A stretch of 64,000 bases of DNA, taken from NCBI GenBank assembly GCA_022414725.1, contig CM039463.1, positions 85,100,620-85,164,619 of the forward strand, given 5' to 3'. Both the position numbers and the translations under genes were made by a program. The notes below the pieces were generated by a model that made no database searches, had not been told where the DNA came from, and saw only the letters and a list, made by a program, of their open reading frames with translations. Origin of the DNA: Microglena sp. YARC (taxonomy: Eukaryota; Chlorophyta; Chlorophyceae; Chlamydomonadales; Chlamydomonadaceae). Below, piece after piece: positions 20,659 through 32,990 of the stretch (positions are counted from its first letter, which is position 1; every line of letters starts with the position of its first letter).

Positions 20659-22938
20659 ATTCCCCCTTCTCTAGCCCTAGCCTTCTCCTGAAGTCTAGTA
20701 CTCTTTCGAATGAGAAACTCATCAGGGGTTACAGTCGCATAATCCCTGTGAGTAGGTTTTTTAACCGTTTTAGGTTTCCGGTCGTTGGCACCTATCACGG
20801 GTCGTACCCGAGAAGGGTGTTGTCTCCAATACAAATCGATTTGTTCAGAGCACATAGGTAACAACTCTTCTTCGAGTTCCCAAGAGTGAACATGGTCTGA
20901 GTGTAACCATTGTACATAGTAATACACCGTACCAAACTGTATCTTGTGATCAACAACGTTGCTAATCTCGTAGATAGGTTCACCGCATGTGCGTAACAAT
21001 TCCGGATTTGGTCTAATAAACCCAGTCCCGTCGGATAGGTATTCTTTGACAAGAGATACGTGAAACGTTGGATGAATCTTCCATCCTTCGGGGAGGGATA
21101 GAGTCACTGCAATGGTCTCCCCCCTCTTTTGGATAGTGTGAGAGATTTTGTAGGGACCAACGAATCTGGGCATGAGCTTCCGAGTCATACCAGGCCAGTA
21201 TTTGATGTTCTTCGAGTTCAACAAAACTTCCTGACCGTGAGTATACTTCACCGGTCGACGGTGCAAGTCTGCATACGTTTTTTGACGATCCTTCGCGGAT
21301 TTAAGCGCTGCCTTGGCCGTGTCATATGCATTATTCATATGCTCGACCCAGGACAGGGCTGGTTGATGTGCCGTAGCGATGACATCATCTGATGGTTGTA
21401 GTGCCACTCGAGGGTATCTACCATACAGCAACCGAAACGGAAAATCTCGAATGCTTCTGTTGTACGAGTTGTTGATGGCGAATTGTGCATTCGGCAAAAG
21501 ACTGGCCCAATTTTTCTGATTCGCAGAGGAAAAATGGCGAAGAGTGTCTTCGAGAACACTGTTCATACGTTCTGTTTGACCATCTGTTTGTGGGTGAAAT
21601 GCAGTCGACATTCCAGGGCGGATAGCGCACAGAGTTAATAGTGTTTGCCAAAACTTACTCGTGAACTTAACATCGCGATCAGAGATGATGGAAAGCGGAT
21701 GGCCTTGTTCGCTGAGCACGCGCTCGTGGAACAGGGTAGCAATCTTTTCAGCATCGTCTGTCGTTTTGCATGGGATAAGTTTGACCATCTTCGTAAGGCG
21801 ATCAACAATCACGTAGATCTGATCAAAACCATTCGATTTCGGTAGCCCAACGATGAAGTCCATGGACAGTGAATCGAAGGGGGCGGTCGGAATCGAAAGG
21901 GGTTGAAGGTTACCCTGCGGGTTCTGATGTGAAATTTTTACCCGTTGGCAAGAATCACAGTGGCGTACGTAATCAACGACATCGAGTCGCATGGCAGGCC
22001 ACCAATAGTAGCGTGCAACAGATCGAAAAGTTCGGTCGATGCCTCCATGCCCACTTCGTTGGGTATCGTGGAAAGCAAACAAAATCCGAGCTTTGAGCGA
22101 ATTACCATTTGGTACAACGATCTGCGACTCAGATGCTGCTCGTATGGATTTGCCGGTGCCAACCCAGAAACCATCTGCCCGTTTGGAGAGGTACTTGGTA
22201 TTGTGCGGATTATCGAACCACAAGTCTTCCGTGTAACCATGCAGAATATCTGGGGCTATTTCGCGCATGTGGAGTGGGTCATTTGCGGACAGCCTCTGAA
22301 TGAACAAAGCCGTAGCCTCTGAGAAGGCTGGATTCCTACTCAGAGGGTCAGCTACGTTAGTACGGCCCGCGATATGAGCCCACTTCATGTTCGTGAAAGC
22401 GCGAGAAAAACTCAAGATATCGTGCCTGCTTTCTGCTCAGCATGGGCTGATTTGCAAGGTAGACGAGGGGTTCGTGGTCGGTGTCAAGTTCGAACTTGCC
22501 AGTGCAACCTTCGAGGTAGCATCGCCATTCTTTCAAGGCCAAGTACACTGCGAGTAATTCTTGCTCGCCCGTGGAGTAGTTTCGTTCAGCGCTTGAGAAT
22601 TTGTGAGAGTGGTACGCGATGGGTCGCCCATCTTGCATGAGAACGCCCCCTGTACCAACGACAGAAGCATCGGTTACCGCCCGATAGTCCTTCGCTGGGT
22701 CAGGGTGTGCAAGCAAAGGAGCCTTCGTAAGACTTTCTTTGATGCCGAGGAATGCCTCCTGGCAGGCTTGGGTCCAAACATTTTGAAATGCAGGTCCCTT
22801 GAGCCCTGCCTGTCGTTTTCCGAGTGGTTTCGGACTTGGTGTCACCGTCGGTGATTTTGTCAGTCCTGGCGGTTTCAATTTCGGTGAAATCGGTGCTGGC
22901 CTGTCTGTTAGATTCGAAATCTGGATTAGAGGGGCTGC
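20580..22938 (-). pseudogene. Pol, 3' part: RNase H, integrase, chromodomain
   Basis: The RNase H portion (about 22357-22938) starts directly after the nested insertion and shows TDASVVGTGGVLMQ and the DTDHEPLVYL segment. A one-base frameshift in the T-rich stretch near 22400-22415 separates it from the integrase frame that runs to 20580. Integrase has the H-x-H / CDSC zinc-binding N-terminus (HGGIDRTF ... HCDSCQR) and the D,D-35-E core (SMDFIVG, ISDRDVKF, DGQTERMN). The C-terminus is a chromodomain (EPIYEISNVVDHK ... YYVQWL ... SWE), which assigns the element to the chromoviruses and suggests targeting to marked chromatin. The last codons overlap the 3' LTR. Joined to the upstream part, it would be in frame across the nested insertion. 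Confidence 0.9.
20659..20676 (-). other. Polypurine tract of the Ty3/gypsy element
   Basis: On the minus strand the sequence just before the 3' LTR reads CTAGAGAAGGGGGAAT, purine-rich and abutting the LTR as expected for the plus-strand primer. Confidence 0.7.
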
Positions 22939-23234
22939 TATCAGCTTGGATAACACTCCGGAGAGTGGACTTTGTGTGTGCAGCACGCCAATCTATAAAT
23001 GCGGAGACGAGAATAAGTTTCAAGCACAGGAGACCCATTAAGGGGCACCAGTGGAGGAAGGAGCGGCAGCCTGTAACCTGATCAGGGTACAGGCTAGACT
23101 GCGCGTGTCAGAAGAACCGATGACGCAGTCAACAGGAAGCTGACATAGTACTGTCAGGACCGATAGTTCTAAGGGAGTACACAAGGAGTCACCAAGACAT
23201 AAAACAAGCGAGAGCACCGCTATTCATGCTGATA
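22939..23234. repeat. LTR of the nested element (left)
   Basis: 296 bp, TATCAGC...GCTGATA, three differences from the right copy (near 23010, 23017 and 23100). Confidence 0.9.
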
Positions 23235-26200
23235 CTCCACCTATGACGCAGGTGACATACAATACTAGTACTCCACCTATGGCACTGGGGACATAGAACC
23301 ATAAACTGGTAGCAAACAAAAATTATTAAGGAACGGCGGAAAAAACAGGAAACCAGAAGAAAGCCTTGTCTAAAATAAAAGGATGAGAAAGGATGAACCA
23401 AAAACCACTGTAGTACTCCGAAAATGTAGCAGCAAAAAACTTGGGTCATACCGAGCTGAGCTGAGACCAAAATGGAAATGTAACCATCCATGGTAAGCGC
23501 AAAAATACTATTCATCCAGAATAGTAGGCACCAAACCAGAAAATCACAGGGAGGCCGAACAGAAATCAATCCTAATACCAAAGGAAGGGGAACAACGGTG
23601 ACTGAAAGAACCGAGAACTTAACCTAAAGAGAAGACTGAAAAAAATCGTATATCAAAGTTGGGGAACAACGGTATAGAAAACCCGATCCGGGAATAGGAA
23701 CCTAACGCCAATCAATGATAACCAAAGAGACGGATTGAAATATCGTGTGAGCGCAGCACACGAGAGAATCAAAGCCTAAAGGACGCAGACAAGAGGACAC
23801 TAAAGACTACGATGGAAAAAAAAAAAGTCGATGGAAAAATCCACTACCTTAAAAAACTATTCTTAGCATAGAATTCATGACTAGGTTGGGATGAAAAAAC
23901 CATGATGAACTGGTTTCTCACTCAAAAATGGAAGTAAGAAGATTTATGAAAGTTAATTATCATAAATCCCCAGCTACGGCACTAACGAAAAAACAGTCTA
24001 AGAGGTGGGTATCGCACCGCAAAGAACTCGTGCACGCAAGACAAACCAAGCGCCTAACTAAAGCAAACCAAACCTGCAGCAACTGAAAAAATCCAAAGGA
24101 TGCGAAGTTAAAATTTTCAAGAAACTTGTAACCAACAAAGGAAACACAGTTCAATGAACAATAGAAGGGTAGATGTACAACCATAGTACATAAAACCTAT
24201 TGTCCACCTGAAAAATAGTAAACGCATAAAAAGGACTTCAAAGAATTTACTGCAAAGGATGGACTGAAAGGGCGCTTGAAATACACTCGGAAAACAAGAA
24301 AGAGGTGAGCGGCGGTACATCTGCAAGTACAACTGCAAGATTACCCAGCCCACCAATTCACAGTAAAATCCGAAAGGAAACAACTACTACACTCCACAAA
24401 AAGTTCCAATCACATGAGGGGCTGGTGATCTAAAAACAGTGTGGAGTAAAAAGAAATAGCTAATCTATGATGAGCTCCACCGAACGAACCATCTGCCTAT
24501 GGAACTAAGAGTCAGAAACCATCAAGACGCTATAACGGTGGTCTGAATTAAGTACCACCTTCCACCAAAACCAAGAAAGACAGCTGAAAGGAAGCTGCCT
24601 AAACAAAGCGTCGTAACGCTCCACCAATCTAGACTACCCTATAAGTCAGTCTAGGAGGTGCTGAGGAATAGGCACTCACACATAGGGCCATGTTAACCTA
24701 CGTATGAGAACCAGCAGCACCTAAAACAATGAATCCTGGGTTGACTGTAACACCCCAGCCATACGCAGTATCAAGCTAGACCAGTGTTCAAGATCATCAC
24801 TTACCCATTCGGCAACGGCTACATCATCACATGGGCTTGACCCGAGTAATCCACCAGGGACGACAGGAGGCGTCGGAATTATCGACACCCGCGAGCCATC
24901 CGAGGTGGTCGGAGGTTGGCGACTATTAGTCAATGGACCTGATCCAGGTACCACTATGATCGAAGGCTGTCTAAATCCTAAAGCTTCACCGCTAAAACGT
25001 GGCACAGAGGAGGGCCTGGCGACCCCCTGAGATTCGGCTAAGATTATAGTTGGATATCCAACTCCCACCCGCCCTAAAACTTCACACACAATACAGCAAG
25101 ATCAGGCCCTGGTCTAGAATGCAACAATGATACATCCCAGCCAGGCCAGCCAACAACAATTGGGGTTGTTAAAGGGCGTAGGGAATTACCGGTAACACAT
25201 AACATATCACCGTTTGATGACAGGAGGGATGCAAGCGGGCACGGGGACCCATACTAATGGGAGAACCCAGAAAGACAGTTTAGAACTGAACTGGAGATAG
25301 AGAGTACATCACTACTCACAACTAACTGGCGCAACATTGGAAACCCAAATATAATAACCCTTACTCACCAGGGAATACCCAACCAGTCTACCAAATAATG
25401 CCTTTCTAACTAGCTTGTTGCGTGACTGCCCAATACTAAGATTACATAGCAAGGGCAACCAAACAAACGCAACAACGACACATCAGGTGCAACCCCAAAG
25501 AAAAGCTCCGAAGGAGTCTTGTCTCCCTAGATGAACACGCGATTGCGAAGATAACACACTAGCACCATGCTGAGCAGTGTCATCATCAACAACTCATGCA
25601 TGCCCCAACTAATCGAGATCAACCATGCCTCTATACCACTTAACTAAAAAATTCCTAAGCCCTATCAGAACTCAAACACTTGAACCCAAACTCACGTAGC
25701 TAAGGCATACACCTAAGGGGGGAACCAGGGGCACGGGAAGACAAAGTAGTAACCTCTGTCGAACCACGGAACGCACCCAGGGGTCACAAGGAGCCTAAGA
25801 GAGAAAAATATCCACCAAGATATCATGCCAAAGATCCTCCACGGCCGCTGGACTAGGGCCAGGACGGCGTCCACTGCGGTCCACTGCGGCCTGTAGCATG
25901 GGCGAAGTCCGGCGCTGCGAGACCTGGGATCACAGAAGGTGGGGAAGCGTTAGGTCGAAGTCGAGATTTGAGGTATGGGAAAAAAGGAGACGAGAATGAC
26001 AGTGCAGCAAGTCGCACCTGGTGCAGAAAATCGCACCAATGGCAGAAAATCGCAAATCGCAAGGGCAGAATTCGAACATTTATCGCTAGAATGCGAAGAG
26101 CAGAGCCGAGGCATGTAAAGGTCCTAATATCCCGCCGTCGATGATCAGTCAATCTCAAGTCCCCCCCTCTATCGCTCGACTCACCCGGTTGGGGGGTAGA

Positions 26201-26921
26201 GGGAGCAGCACCCGTAGTGGTGCTGACCATACCCCCCTGCTTCCTACCACCTCCAGAATCTCCAGGTCCAGACGCGTAGGTCGTCCTCCTCTGGCGAACC
26301 CTACGGCAGTGCCGGCGATCCGCCAGCTTGATCGAAAAAATTCTCCAGAAGGTAGCACAGAGCCACTAGAGCGCAAGCTCATGCCAGTAGCCGACCGTCG
26401 GCTGGGCAGAGCAAAGGGGCAAAGACGACGTAGACATCAGCAGGGAGCTTGGTCGGCTTGGCAACCTCCGGTATGCAGGCAGAGCCTCAAACACCGGAGA
26501 AAGGTTAGCGACGTCAAGGACGCGAGCAGACGAAGACGGGGTATCTCCACCGATGTCCAGGCTAGTCGCCGACTTGAGTCTGCACGTCACAGTCATCTAC
26601 GACAGACGGGAGGAGGCGACAGACGGCAGGGGAGGAAAAGAAGAGAAGATGGAGGAATGACCGGGGGGGGTTACTTCCACGATGGCGGAAGGACTCTCAT
26701 GACCGCTAGCAGAGGCAGCTGGTGCACAAACGTCTAGCCAATCATCAAGAGGAGCCGTTCCTCCGTTGGAAGGAATGGTCGCAGCAATCGCTGAGAATGA
26801 TACTGCGCATCCCGCGCGTCCAGGAAAGACCATCCATGTCATGGAGTTTCTCAAAATGGCGGGAGGTCCTCGCGGAAGTTGCATCGCAAAGCAGTGGTAG
26901 TAAATGAAGGGCCGTATAACC

Positions 26922-27217
26922 TATCAGCTTGGATAACACTCCGGAGAGTGGACTTTGTGTGTGCAGCACGCCAATCTATAAATGCGGAGACGATAATAAG
27001 TTACAAGCACAGGAGACCCATTAAGGGGCACCAGTGGAGGAAGGAGCGGCAGCCTGTAACCTGATCAGGGTACAGGCTAGACAGCGCGTGTCAGAAGAAC
27101 CGATGACGCAGTCAACAGGAAGCTGACATAGTACTGTCAGGACCGATAGTTCTAAGGGAGTACACAAGGAGTCACCAAGACATAAAACAAGCGAGAGCAC
27201 CGCTATTCATGCTGATA
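26922..27217. repeat. LTR of the nested element (right)
   Basis: 296 bp, followed at once by the gctgc duplication and the resumed reverse transcriptase frame. Confidence 0.9.
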
Positions 27218-28710
27218 GCTGCGAGCGTCGAGTAACCTTGGATAAACTTTCTGAAAAAGTTAGAGAGTCCTAGGAACTGCCGAACTTCCTTCGAGGAGGT
27301 AGGTGTGGGCCAATCTGCAACTGCTTTCACCTTCGTTTCGTAGACTCGGACGCCTTCACCGGAGAGCACATGCCCTAGGTATTTGACTTCCGGTCTATAG
27401 AAGAAACACTTTTCTCGTTTAAGAAAGAGGTGGTTATTTTCAAGACGTTGTAACACAATTCGAATGTGTTTTTCGTGTTCTTCATCATTACTACTGTAGA
27501 TGAGAATATCATCCAAGTAAATGACGACGAATTTGCCAATTAAATCTCTGAACACGGTGTTCATGACTTTTGTAAAGGCCGAGGGTGCATTTGCTAGCCC
27601 AAAAGGGAGAACCTTGAATTCATAGAGTCCCATCGGGGTTATGAACGCAGTTTTCGGGACGTCTGAATCATGTAACCGTATGTTGTGGTATGCATTACGT
27701 AAATCCAGATTTGAGAACACACTAGCTCCTCGAACTGAGTCAAACAGATCGTCAATTCGTGGGAGGGGATAGCGATTTGGTACCGTGACCTTGTTCAATT
27801 TACGATAGTCGATAGCCATCCTCCAATAGCCATCGGGTTTGGCGATGAAAAGGACTGGTGCGCCCCACGGGCTCGAGCTAGGGCTGATGTAGCCTTTGGC
27901 CAACAAGTCTTTAACTTGGTTTTGGACCTCTAGCAGTTCTGCGGGGGACAACCTGTGTCCTCGAGGAATTGTGGGGATGCCGCCTCCGTGAGGGGCATAC
28001 GAATGGGGTGTCAGCCCTAAGGTCAGAAATCTTGTCTGCCGGGGCGAAGACCTTTTTTAAGTCCGTTTCGCAACCCGAGATTATCCGTTCGTGTTTCGTT
28101 TGTTGCACCGTGTTTGCTTGTGCGGCTCGAATTGTAAAGGCATCGTCGTCTTGGTCCACTGATGTGACTAGGACTTCGAAACAATTGAGTTTTTGTTTTG
28201 ATTTGCGGATAAACTTTTTAAGTGCTCTGTTCGACAGGACTCCTGGCGTTTTTCGCTGTGCTGTGTCAAAAAATTCGATACGTGCCAAAGTATAAGCAAC
28301 CAATTCCTTGATGGAGAGAGGTTCCGACTCGAGTCGGGTGGAGTACAGTTCGACTGCTACTCTACGTTTATGCTTTTTTAGCTATTTTTGAAACTGGCTC
28401 TGAGACGTGTCTCTTCAAAACCAATGCAGCACCCCGTCTGCATCATCCAACTTCTTCCGAGAAGTGCGGTGATGCCGGGCCCTAGCGTAGGGAGGACATA
28501 AGCAGATTTAATTTCTGACCTATGTTTGCCTAAGTTCAGGACAAAACTCGTTCTCGTAGTAGTGAGGACTTGGGATCCATCAGCTACCCGCACCATGACT
28601 GGTGAGCCCGTAAAGGTGGCTAAACCTGCCCTAGCACAGAATTCTGCGTCTACGAAGACAGAGTCTGCTCCACTGTCAATGAGAACTTTGCCAGATACCC
28701 CCGATAGGTG
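27218..28710 (-). pseudogene. Pol, 5' part: aspartic protease and reverse transcriptase
   Basis: The protease, about 28378-28700, shows the catalytic DSG triad in KVLIDSGADSVFVD and the ALLGRSWM flap-distal motif. A linker frame (about 28020-28303) follows, then a one-base shift near 28015 opens the reverse transcriptase frame down to 27218. That frame has PSSSPWGAPVLFIAKPDG, RMAIDYRKLN, the catalytic FVVIYLDDILIYS and the thumb-proximal YLGHVLS and RQFLGLSNFFRKF. These order and spacings are those of Ty3/gypsy pol. The frame ends at the nested insertion after YSTLAA and resumes in phase at 22938. The protease frame is also shifted relative to its upstream leader. Confidence 0.9.
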
Positions 28711-28908
28711 GCCTCAAAGTGTGCGGTAGCTTGGTCCGCGTGGACACAAGCTGTTGTGCAAGCAGATATGCATGGAATGGCAGGAGGCGGGGCAGGGTCG
28801 GAAGGCAAGGAGGGGATGTGGTCTGTGCTGTAGATGGTGTTACACAGATAGTAGGGACGGAAACTGAAAAAGAGCATCCCTATCTATGTCTACAAGCAGA
28901 CCTACATC

Positions 28909-30466
28909 CTACTTCCTAACGGTAGGGCAGCTAGGGCACTTGGAGGGGGCAGTGGCTGTAGCGGCCGTGCGCTTCGTACCACACTTGTAACATAAGTTAC
29001 CCTCCTTAGCTAGTTTAATAGCATCCGGTGTCCAGGGCTGACCGTCAGCCTGCTTCCACTTATGCTTTTCAGCAAATTGTAGCTGTCCCGCAGGGCTGGA
29101 AAAGGGCGGCGGGCCCGTTGCAGCTGGAGTCTGGGCCGTGCCCTTCTTGTGCTTGTGCTGGGTGGACTCCTCGTGAGGTCCACCAGGCCGTTTGCCTTTT
29201 GCCTGGACGTACATGGCCGAGGTAGGGGTTGGTGTTTTGGTGGCAGCAAGTTCAGTTTCAATGGCAGCAGCATGTTCGACAAGCTCGTCTAAAGAGGAAA
29301 ATCGGCCTCCTTGTGCAGCAGTACGTCTGCGGCATCGTGCCTCGATGGTTGGAATCACCAAACCGAAACAGAACTAGCTGATCATCCAATTGCATACCCC
29401 CGGCAATGCGCACTTCGTTTTGGAAAGCCATAGCGTAATGCCTAACCGTCGAGGTCTGCCGAATCGAGTTGGCATGCAGCCGTTGGCGTGCATTGATGTC
29501 GTCGTCAGCATGGTAGGGGTCATAGAAGTTTAGGAACTGAGTTTTTATCTCAGCCCACGTAATGGCCGGTGACGCGGTCATGAGGTGGTCTAGCCACACG
29601 GCAGCTACCCCACCAAATAAGTTTGGTATGCTGGATGGTACTAACATATGGTGCAACGTGCAATATGACTCTAGCAACTTCCACCAAATTCTACCCCTCG
29701 GGGGCTTCTTATCTTCTACCCCAGTCCAAAGGGATGGACGTTCATACTTGCCAACTAAGGGCCTCGGGACCAAGGGCAAAACATGTGACTCTACCTTAGC
29801 TGCTGCAGCTTGTAGCTCAGCCACTTTGGCCTTGGCCTCCAGCAGCTCAATCTGGGCACGTAGAGCCATTAAAGCGTCCGAATGAGGTCCAGCGGGAGGG
29901 CCAACAGCGGGCGGTCCTGCAGCGGGCGCTTCAGCAGCGGGCTGGCCAGCAGCAGGCGATCCACCAGCAGGGGGGCCCGCAGGCAGTCCAGCTGTGGGGG
30001 CCGCGGGTTGTCCAGCGGGGGCGGGGGGCGTTGCAGGCGATCCAGCAGCGGGGCCCTTAGGTGGTCCAGCGGGGGGCGTTTGCTGGGCCTTCAGGAGAGC
30101 GGAAACTCGAAGTGTCTCCTGTTCGGCATCCCTCATTCGCATTTGGAGCCGAGCCATCTCCTCAAGGTGCTTGGATGCGGTGGCCTCGGCCTCGTGATGG
30201 TGAAGAAGTTCGAGGCTAGCGATAACCCTGTCCTTCTCCACGAGGGCAACGTGCGCGGCAGCCTTGCCAAGCGGCGTGGAGTCAGGCCTTGTGGCGACCT
30301 TCTTGCCATTGACTTTGACAGCCATCCGCGCTTCCTTCAGCTCCTTCTCGGTAGCTGAAAGGTCGGGAGGCGAAGGTGCCGGCCCTCCAGCGCCTTTTCT
30401 TTTCTCCTTGGAGAGCTCGTGCAGCTCCCAAGCCTTGACTTGCTGGACGAGCTCCTCGTGGTCCAT
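28909..30466 (-). pseudogene. Gag of the Ty3/gypsy element
   Basis: Starts MDHEELVQQVKAWELHEL at 30466 (an in-frame stretch without ATG extends further upstream). A lysine/glutamate-rich helical segment (residues ~20-125) is followed by an alanine/proline/glycine-rich low-complexity linker, another helix, and the retrotransposon gag capsid region (AVWLDHLMTASPAITWAEI, then FYDPYHADDD and RHYAMAFQNEV). A frameshift near 29340 leads to the second frame, 29361-28909, which ends in a zinc-binding tail CYKCGTKRTAA...SKCPSC, that is C-x2-C...C-x2-C and not the usual CCHC knuckle, before a TAG stop. Structural particle protein by family. Confidence 0.85.
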
Positions 30467-30601
30467 GTCGTCAACATCCGGGACCTCAGAAGGTGAGCCG
30501 CAGCAGCGTGGGCTGAAGAAGAGGCCATACTCGGTGATGGTGGGCTCGAGGGGACGTCGGGGGGGGGAGTAAAAGCGAGTGGCGCGGTTTGAAAGCGCGA
30601 C

Positions 30602-30619
30602 CCAGGCTCAAGAAACCAA
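30602..30619 (-). other. Primer-binding site of the Ty3/gypsy element
   Basis: Just inside the 5' LTR the minus strand reads TGGTTTCTTGAGCCTGGG, two bases from the LTR end. It starts with the TGG that pairs with a tRNA CCA end. The tRNA species is not identified. Confidence 0.6.
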
Positions 30620-30620
30620 T

Positions 30621-30915
30621 TGTGGTATATGAATACCTTGTAACACGGAGTGTCTTGTAACTGGAAGCCTAAGAAATGATCTCAGGAGTTTAGACGGCCC
30701 TAAGAGCCAGAAGCACGGCTTAAGACTCCCTTCCCGCTTCCAGCGCGTCTAGACCCTAATGGAACCCTCGTTTTAGGTATGCCCGAGTAGCTGATCAGAC
30801 ACTGATCAGTGGGTCAATTCGCTCGGTTTCAACTGCCTACAGAAGTCGTTCGTCATCTGTCGGAAAGTCGTCACCACCGCGTGGCAACTCAGTGGGAGGA
30901 TCGTTATCCACCACA
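30621..30915 (-). repeat. 5' LTR of the Ty3/gypsy element
   Basis: 295 bp, differing from the 3' LTR at three positions (near 30653, 30707 and 30780). Confidence 0.95.
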
Positions 30916-31760
30916 CAAACTGGCCGTGCGATTTATTTGCTCGCGTGCTTGCACTGTGTGCCTTCTTGCCCCCTGTCCATACGGTTTCATTACCGCGATT
31001 CCTGCACCAATTGATGGCGTTGATAACATCCTTGTTCATAATCCTGTTTGGCAGTGACGCTGGAACACACAAGTTGTGTCCTAGCGTCCTGTGTTGTAAC
31101 TTTTACAAAGATTGGATGATCCCTTGTCAGTTGACTCTGCTGTTCTCTGTATTAGGAAGGTGGACTTGGGCAGTAGCCATCTGGGCTGGGAACCTGGTAG
31201 GCCCAAACGCTGCTACCCGAGAGTTCGGTCTGGCATCAGGGCAGATTCATCGGCACTTCACCGAACTTATAATAATGTTCCTGGGCGAATTTGGCCATCC
31301 GATAGACATCTCAGGTCTGGTTTATGTTTAGGGCATTCCACCCGTCGGAAACAACGCCGGGATTTGTGCTTGTCTACAACAAGCGAGCCCGAGCGAACCT
31401 ACCGAACCTACCTTCACGGGAGCGTAACATGGGGCCCGGCCAACGTGCTGGCCGGCCCAAATCAGATACTATCGGCGCGTGGCATGCGCATGCAGGCGCA
31501 GGCGCTATGGAAGTTGCGACCGAGGAGGGAGATAATCTCAACCTCGGAACGTGATCATTATTTGCACACTTATGTGGACTGCTGTCTTTCTGCCTTTCTT
31601 GCACAATTATACTGCTAAAACCAAGGCTCAAACCTCGTTTTTTTGCGGAGGTGCTGGAGCCTCGTTCGCAGCCTCGTTTCGAACTATGCAACCCCCCTAC
31701 GTCTCGAACTCGATATTGGAGAGGCTTCGTCCATAATGGGCAGCATGCTACATGCTGATG
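30916..31760 (+). other. Unassigned region with overlapping open frames
   Basis: 30945-31331, 31112-31618 and 31324-31554 are open on the plus strand in different frames, with non-repetitive, balanced composition and arginine/alanine-rich products (NKRARANLPNLPSRERN in one). No domain, start or splice chain can be supported. 30916 onward is also the original continuation of the 3' flank of the zinc-ribbon gene. Confidence 0.25.
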
Positions 31761-32370
31761 GGGATGCAGGCTAGGGTGGAATTGTTTCCCCCGTGAGGTG
31801 GGGTGGGGTGCGCAGGGGAGAGAATGCAAACAGTATTATACTCGCATGTGCAGGACGGCGTGAACTCTGGGAATTACCTGTGAGTAGGGTTGGGGTGCTA
31901 CCATGGCTGCATGGATGGGTGTGGGTCACTACCATGGCTCTATGTGTGTGGCCGGTGAACTGCCATGGGGTTATGGGTGGTTGTGGAGGAGGGTACTTCA
32001 AGGGACCCCCGGCTCTGCTGCCTGATACGCAACAAATTGTATAGCCTGCGTCCTGCGACGCAACGGACCCTTCCTTCTGGTCAACAGACCCTCCACACAT
32101 TGCATCCTGCAAAGCAACAGACTCTTCGACGTTGCGTCTACGACGGAGGACGCAGCGTCCTGAACAACCCTGGTGTGGAGCACTATCATGGGTGCATGGG
32201 TTTGGGTGGGGCACTTCCATGGTGTATGGGTGGGTGTAAAGAGTTGCCATGGGGTATGGGCGGGTGTGGGGTACCACCATGGCAGTATGGGTGGGGCCGG
32301 TGCACTGCCATGACTGTACGGCTGGGTGAGGGGTACTAACATGGTGGTGGTGATTTGTGTGTGTGTGTAG

Positions 32371-32401
<31 letters not shown>

Positions 32402-32990
32402 TGTGTGTGGGTGTGTGTGTGTGGGGGGGGGGGGGGGGGAGGCACTGCCATGGCTGTATGGGTGGCGGTGGGGTACTGCCATGCTGTGTCGCAAGGGGTG
32501 GGGGGCACTGCCATGGCTGTGGTGGGGTGGGGTGGGGCACTGCCATGGCTGTGTGGGTGGGGGTGGGGAGCACTGCATGCTATGGCCGTGTAGCAGGGGT
32601 GGGAGTGGGCACTGCCATGGCTGTGTGGGTGGGGTTGGGGAGCACTGCATGCCATGGCTGTGTAGCAGAGGGTGGGGCTAGGGCACTGCCATGGCTGTAG
32701 GTGGGGTGGGGGTGGGACACTGCCATGGCTGTGTGGGTGGGGTTGGGGAGCACTGCATGCCATGGCTGTGTAGCAGGGGTGGGGGTGGGGCACTGCCATG
32801 GCTGTGTGGGTGGGGGTGGGGGGCACTGCCATGGCTGTGGGTGGGGGTGGAGAGCAGTGCATGCCATGGCTGTGTAGCTGGGGGGTCCCCCCCTCGCCAC
32901 CACCACAGTTGAGGCGCCATAATCGGGGCGAGTCCTGCATGCATGTAGAGATGCGCTACGGGCTAAGTCACGAGCTATACTGATTAATAT
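31761..32990. repeat. GGTGGGG/CACTGCCATGG tandem and (GT)n tract
   Basis: Irregular copies of gggcactgccatggctgtg with ggtgggggtgggg spacers, a GT run with G homopolymer at 32358-32440, and repeated gcatgccatggctgtgtagc phrases. The 389-codon minus-strand frame of histidine, proline and threonine is repeat-derived. 32040-32160 shares phrases with 18120-18250. Confidence 0.8.

Larger units (their letters stand above)
22939..27217. mobile_element. Nested non-coding LTR element (LARD-like), TA...TA termini
   Basis: LTRs at 22939-23234 and 26922-27217 are both 296 bp and differ at three positions. They begin TATCAGC and end GCTGATA, so the termini are TA...TA and not TG...CA. The target duplication gctgc is perfect (22934-22938 and 27218-27222). 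It interrupts the host element's pol between reverse transcriptase and RNase H; removing it with one duplication copy restores the frame (4284 bp, a multiple of three). The 3.7-kb interior has no recognisable gag or pol; short frames at 24721-25089 (-), 25853-26230 (-) and 26141-26737 (+) show no motif. No clear primer-binding site or polypurine tract, so its orientation is unknown. It fits a large retrotransposon derivative moved by another element's proteins. Confidence 0.9.
20364..30915 (-). mobile_element. Ty3/gypsy chromovirus retrotransposon
   Basis: Complete element on the minus strand. LTRs at 30621-30915 (5') and 20364-20658 (3') are both 295 bp, begin TGTGGT and end ACCACA, and differ at three positions (about 1%). 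The target duplication caaac is perfect (20359-20363 and 30916-30920). Order: gag, protease, reverse transcriptase, RNase H, integrase, chromodomain, the Ty3/gypsy order. It is split by a nested LTR element (22939-27217). Several frameshifts and stops separate the domains although the LTRs are nearly identical, so it is a young but defective copy, or the assembly has indel errors. Confidence 0.95.

Noticed and set aside
31300..31345. 17-bp intron joining two open frames at 31316-31332
   Set aside because: The phases fit, but 17 bp is too short for a spliceosomal intron in this genome, where the shortest supported introns are 77 and 88 bp.
31771..32940. 389-codon minus-strand frame rich in histidine and proline
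   Set aside because: Derived from the GGTGGGG/CACTGCCATGG tandem.
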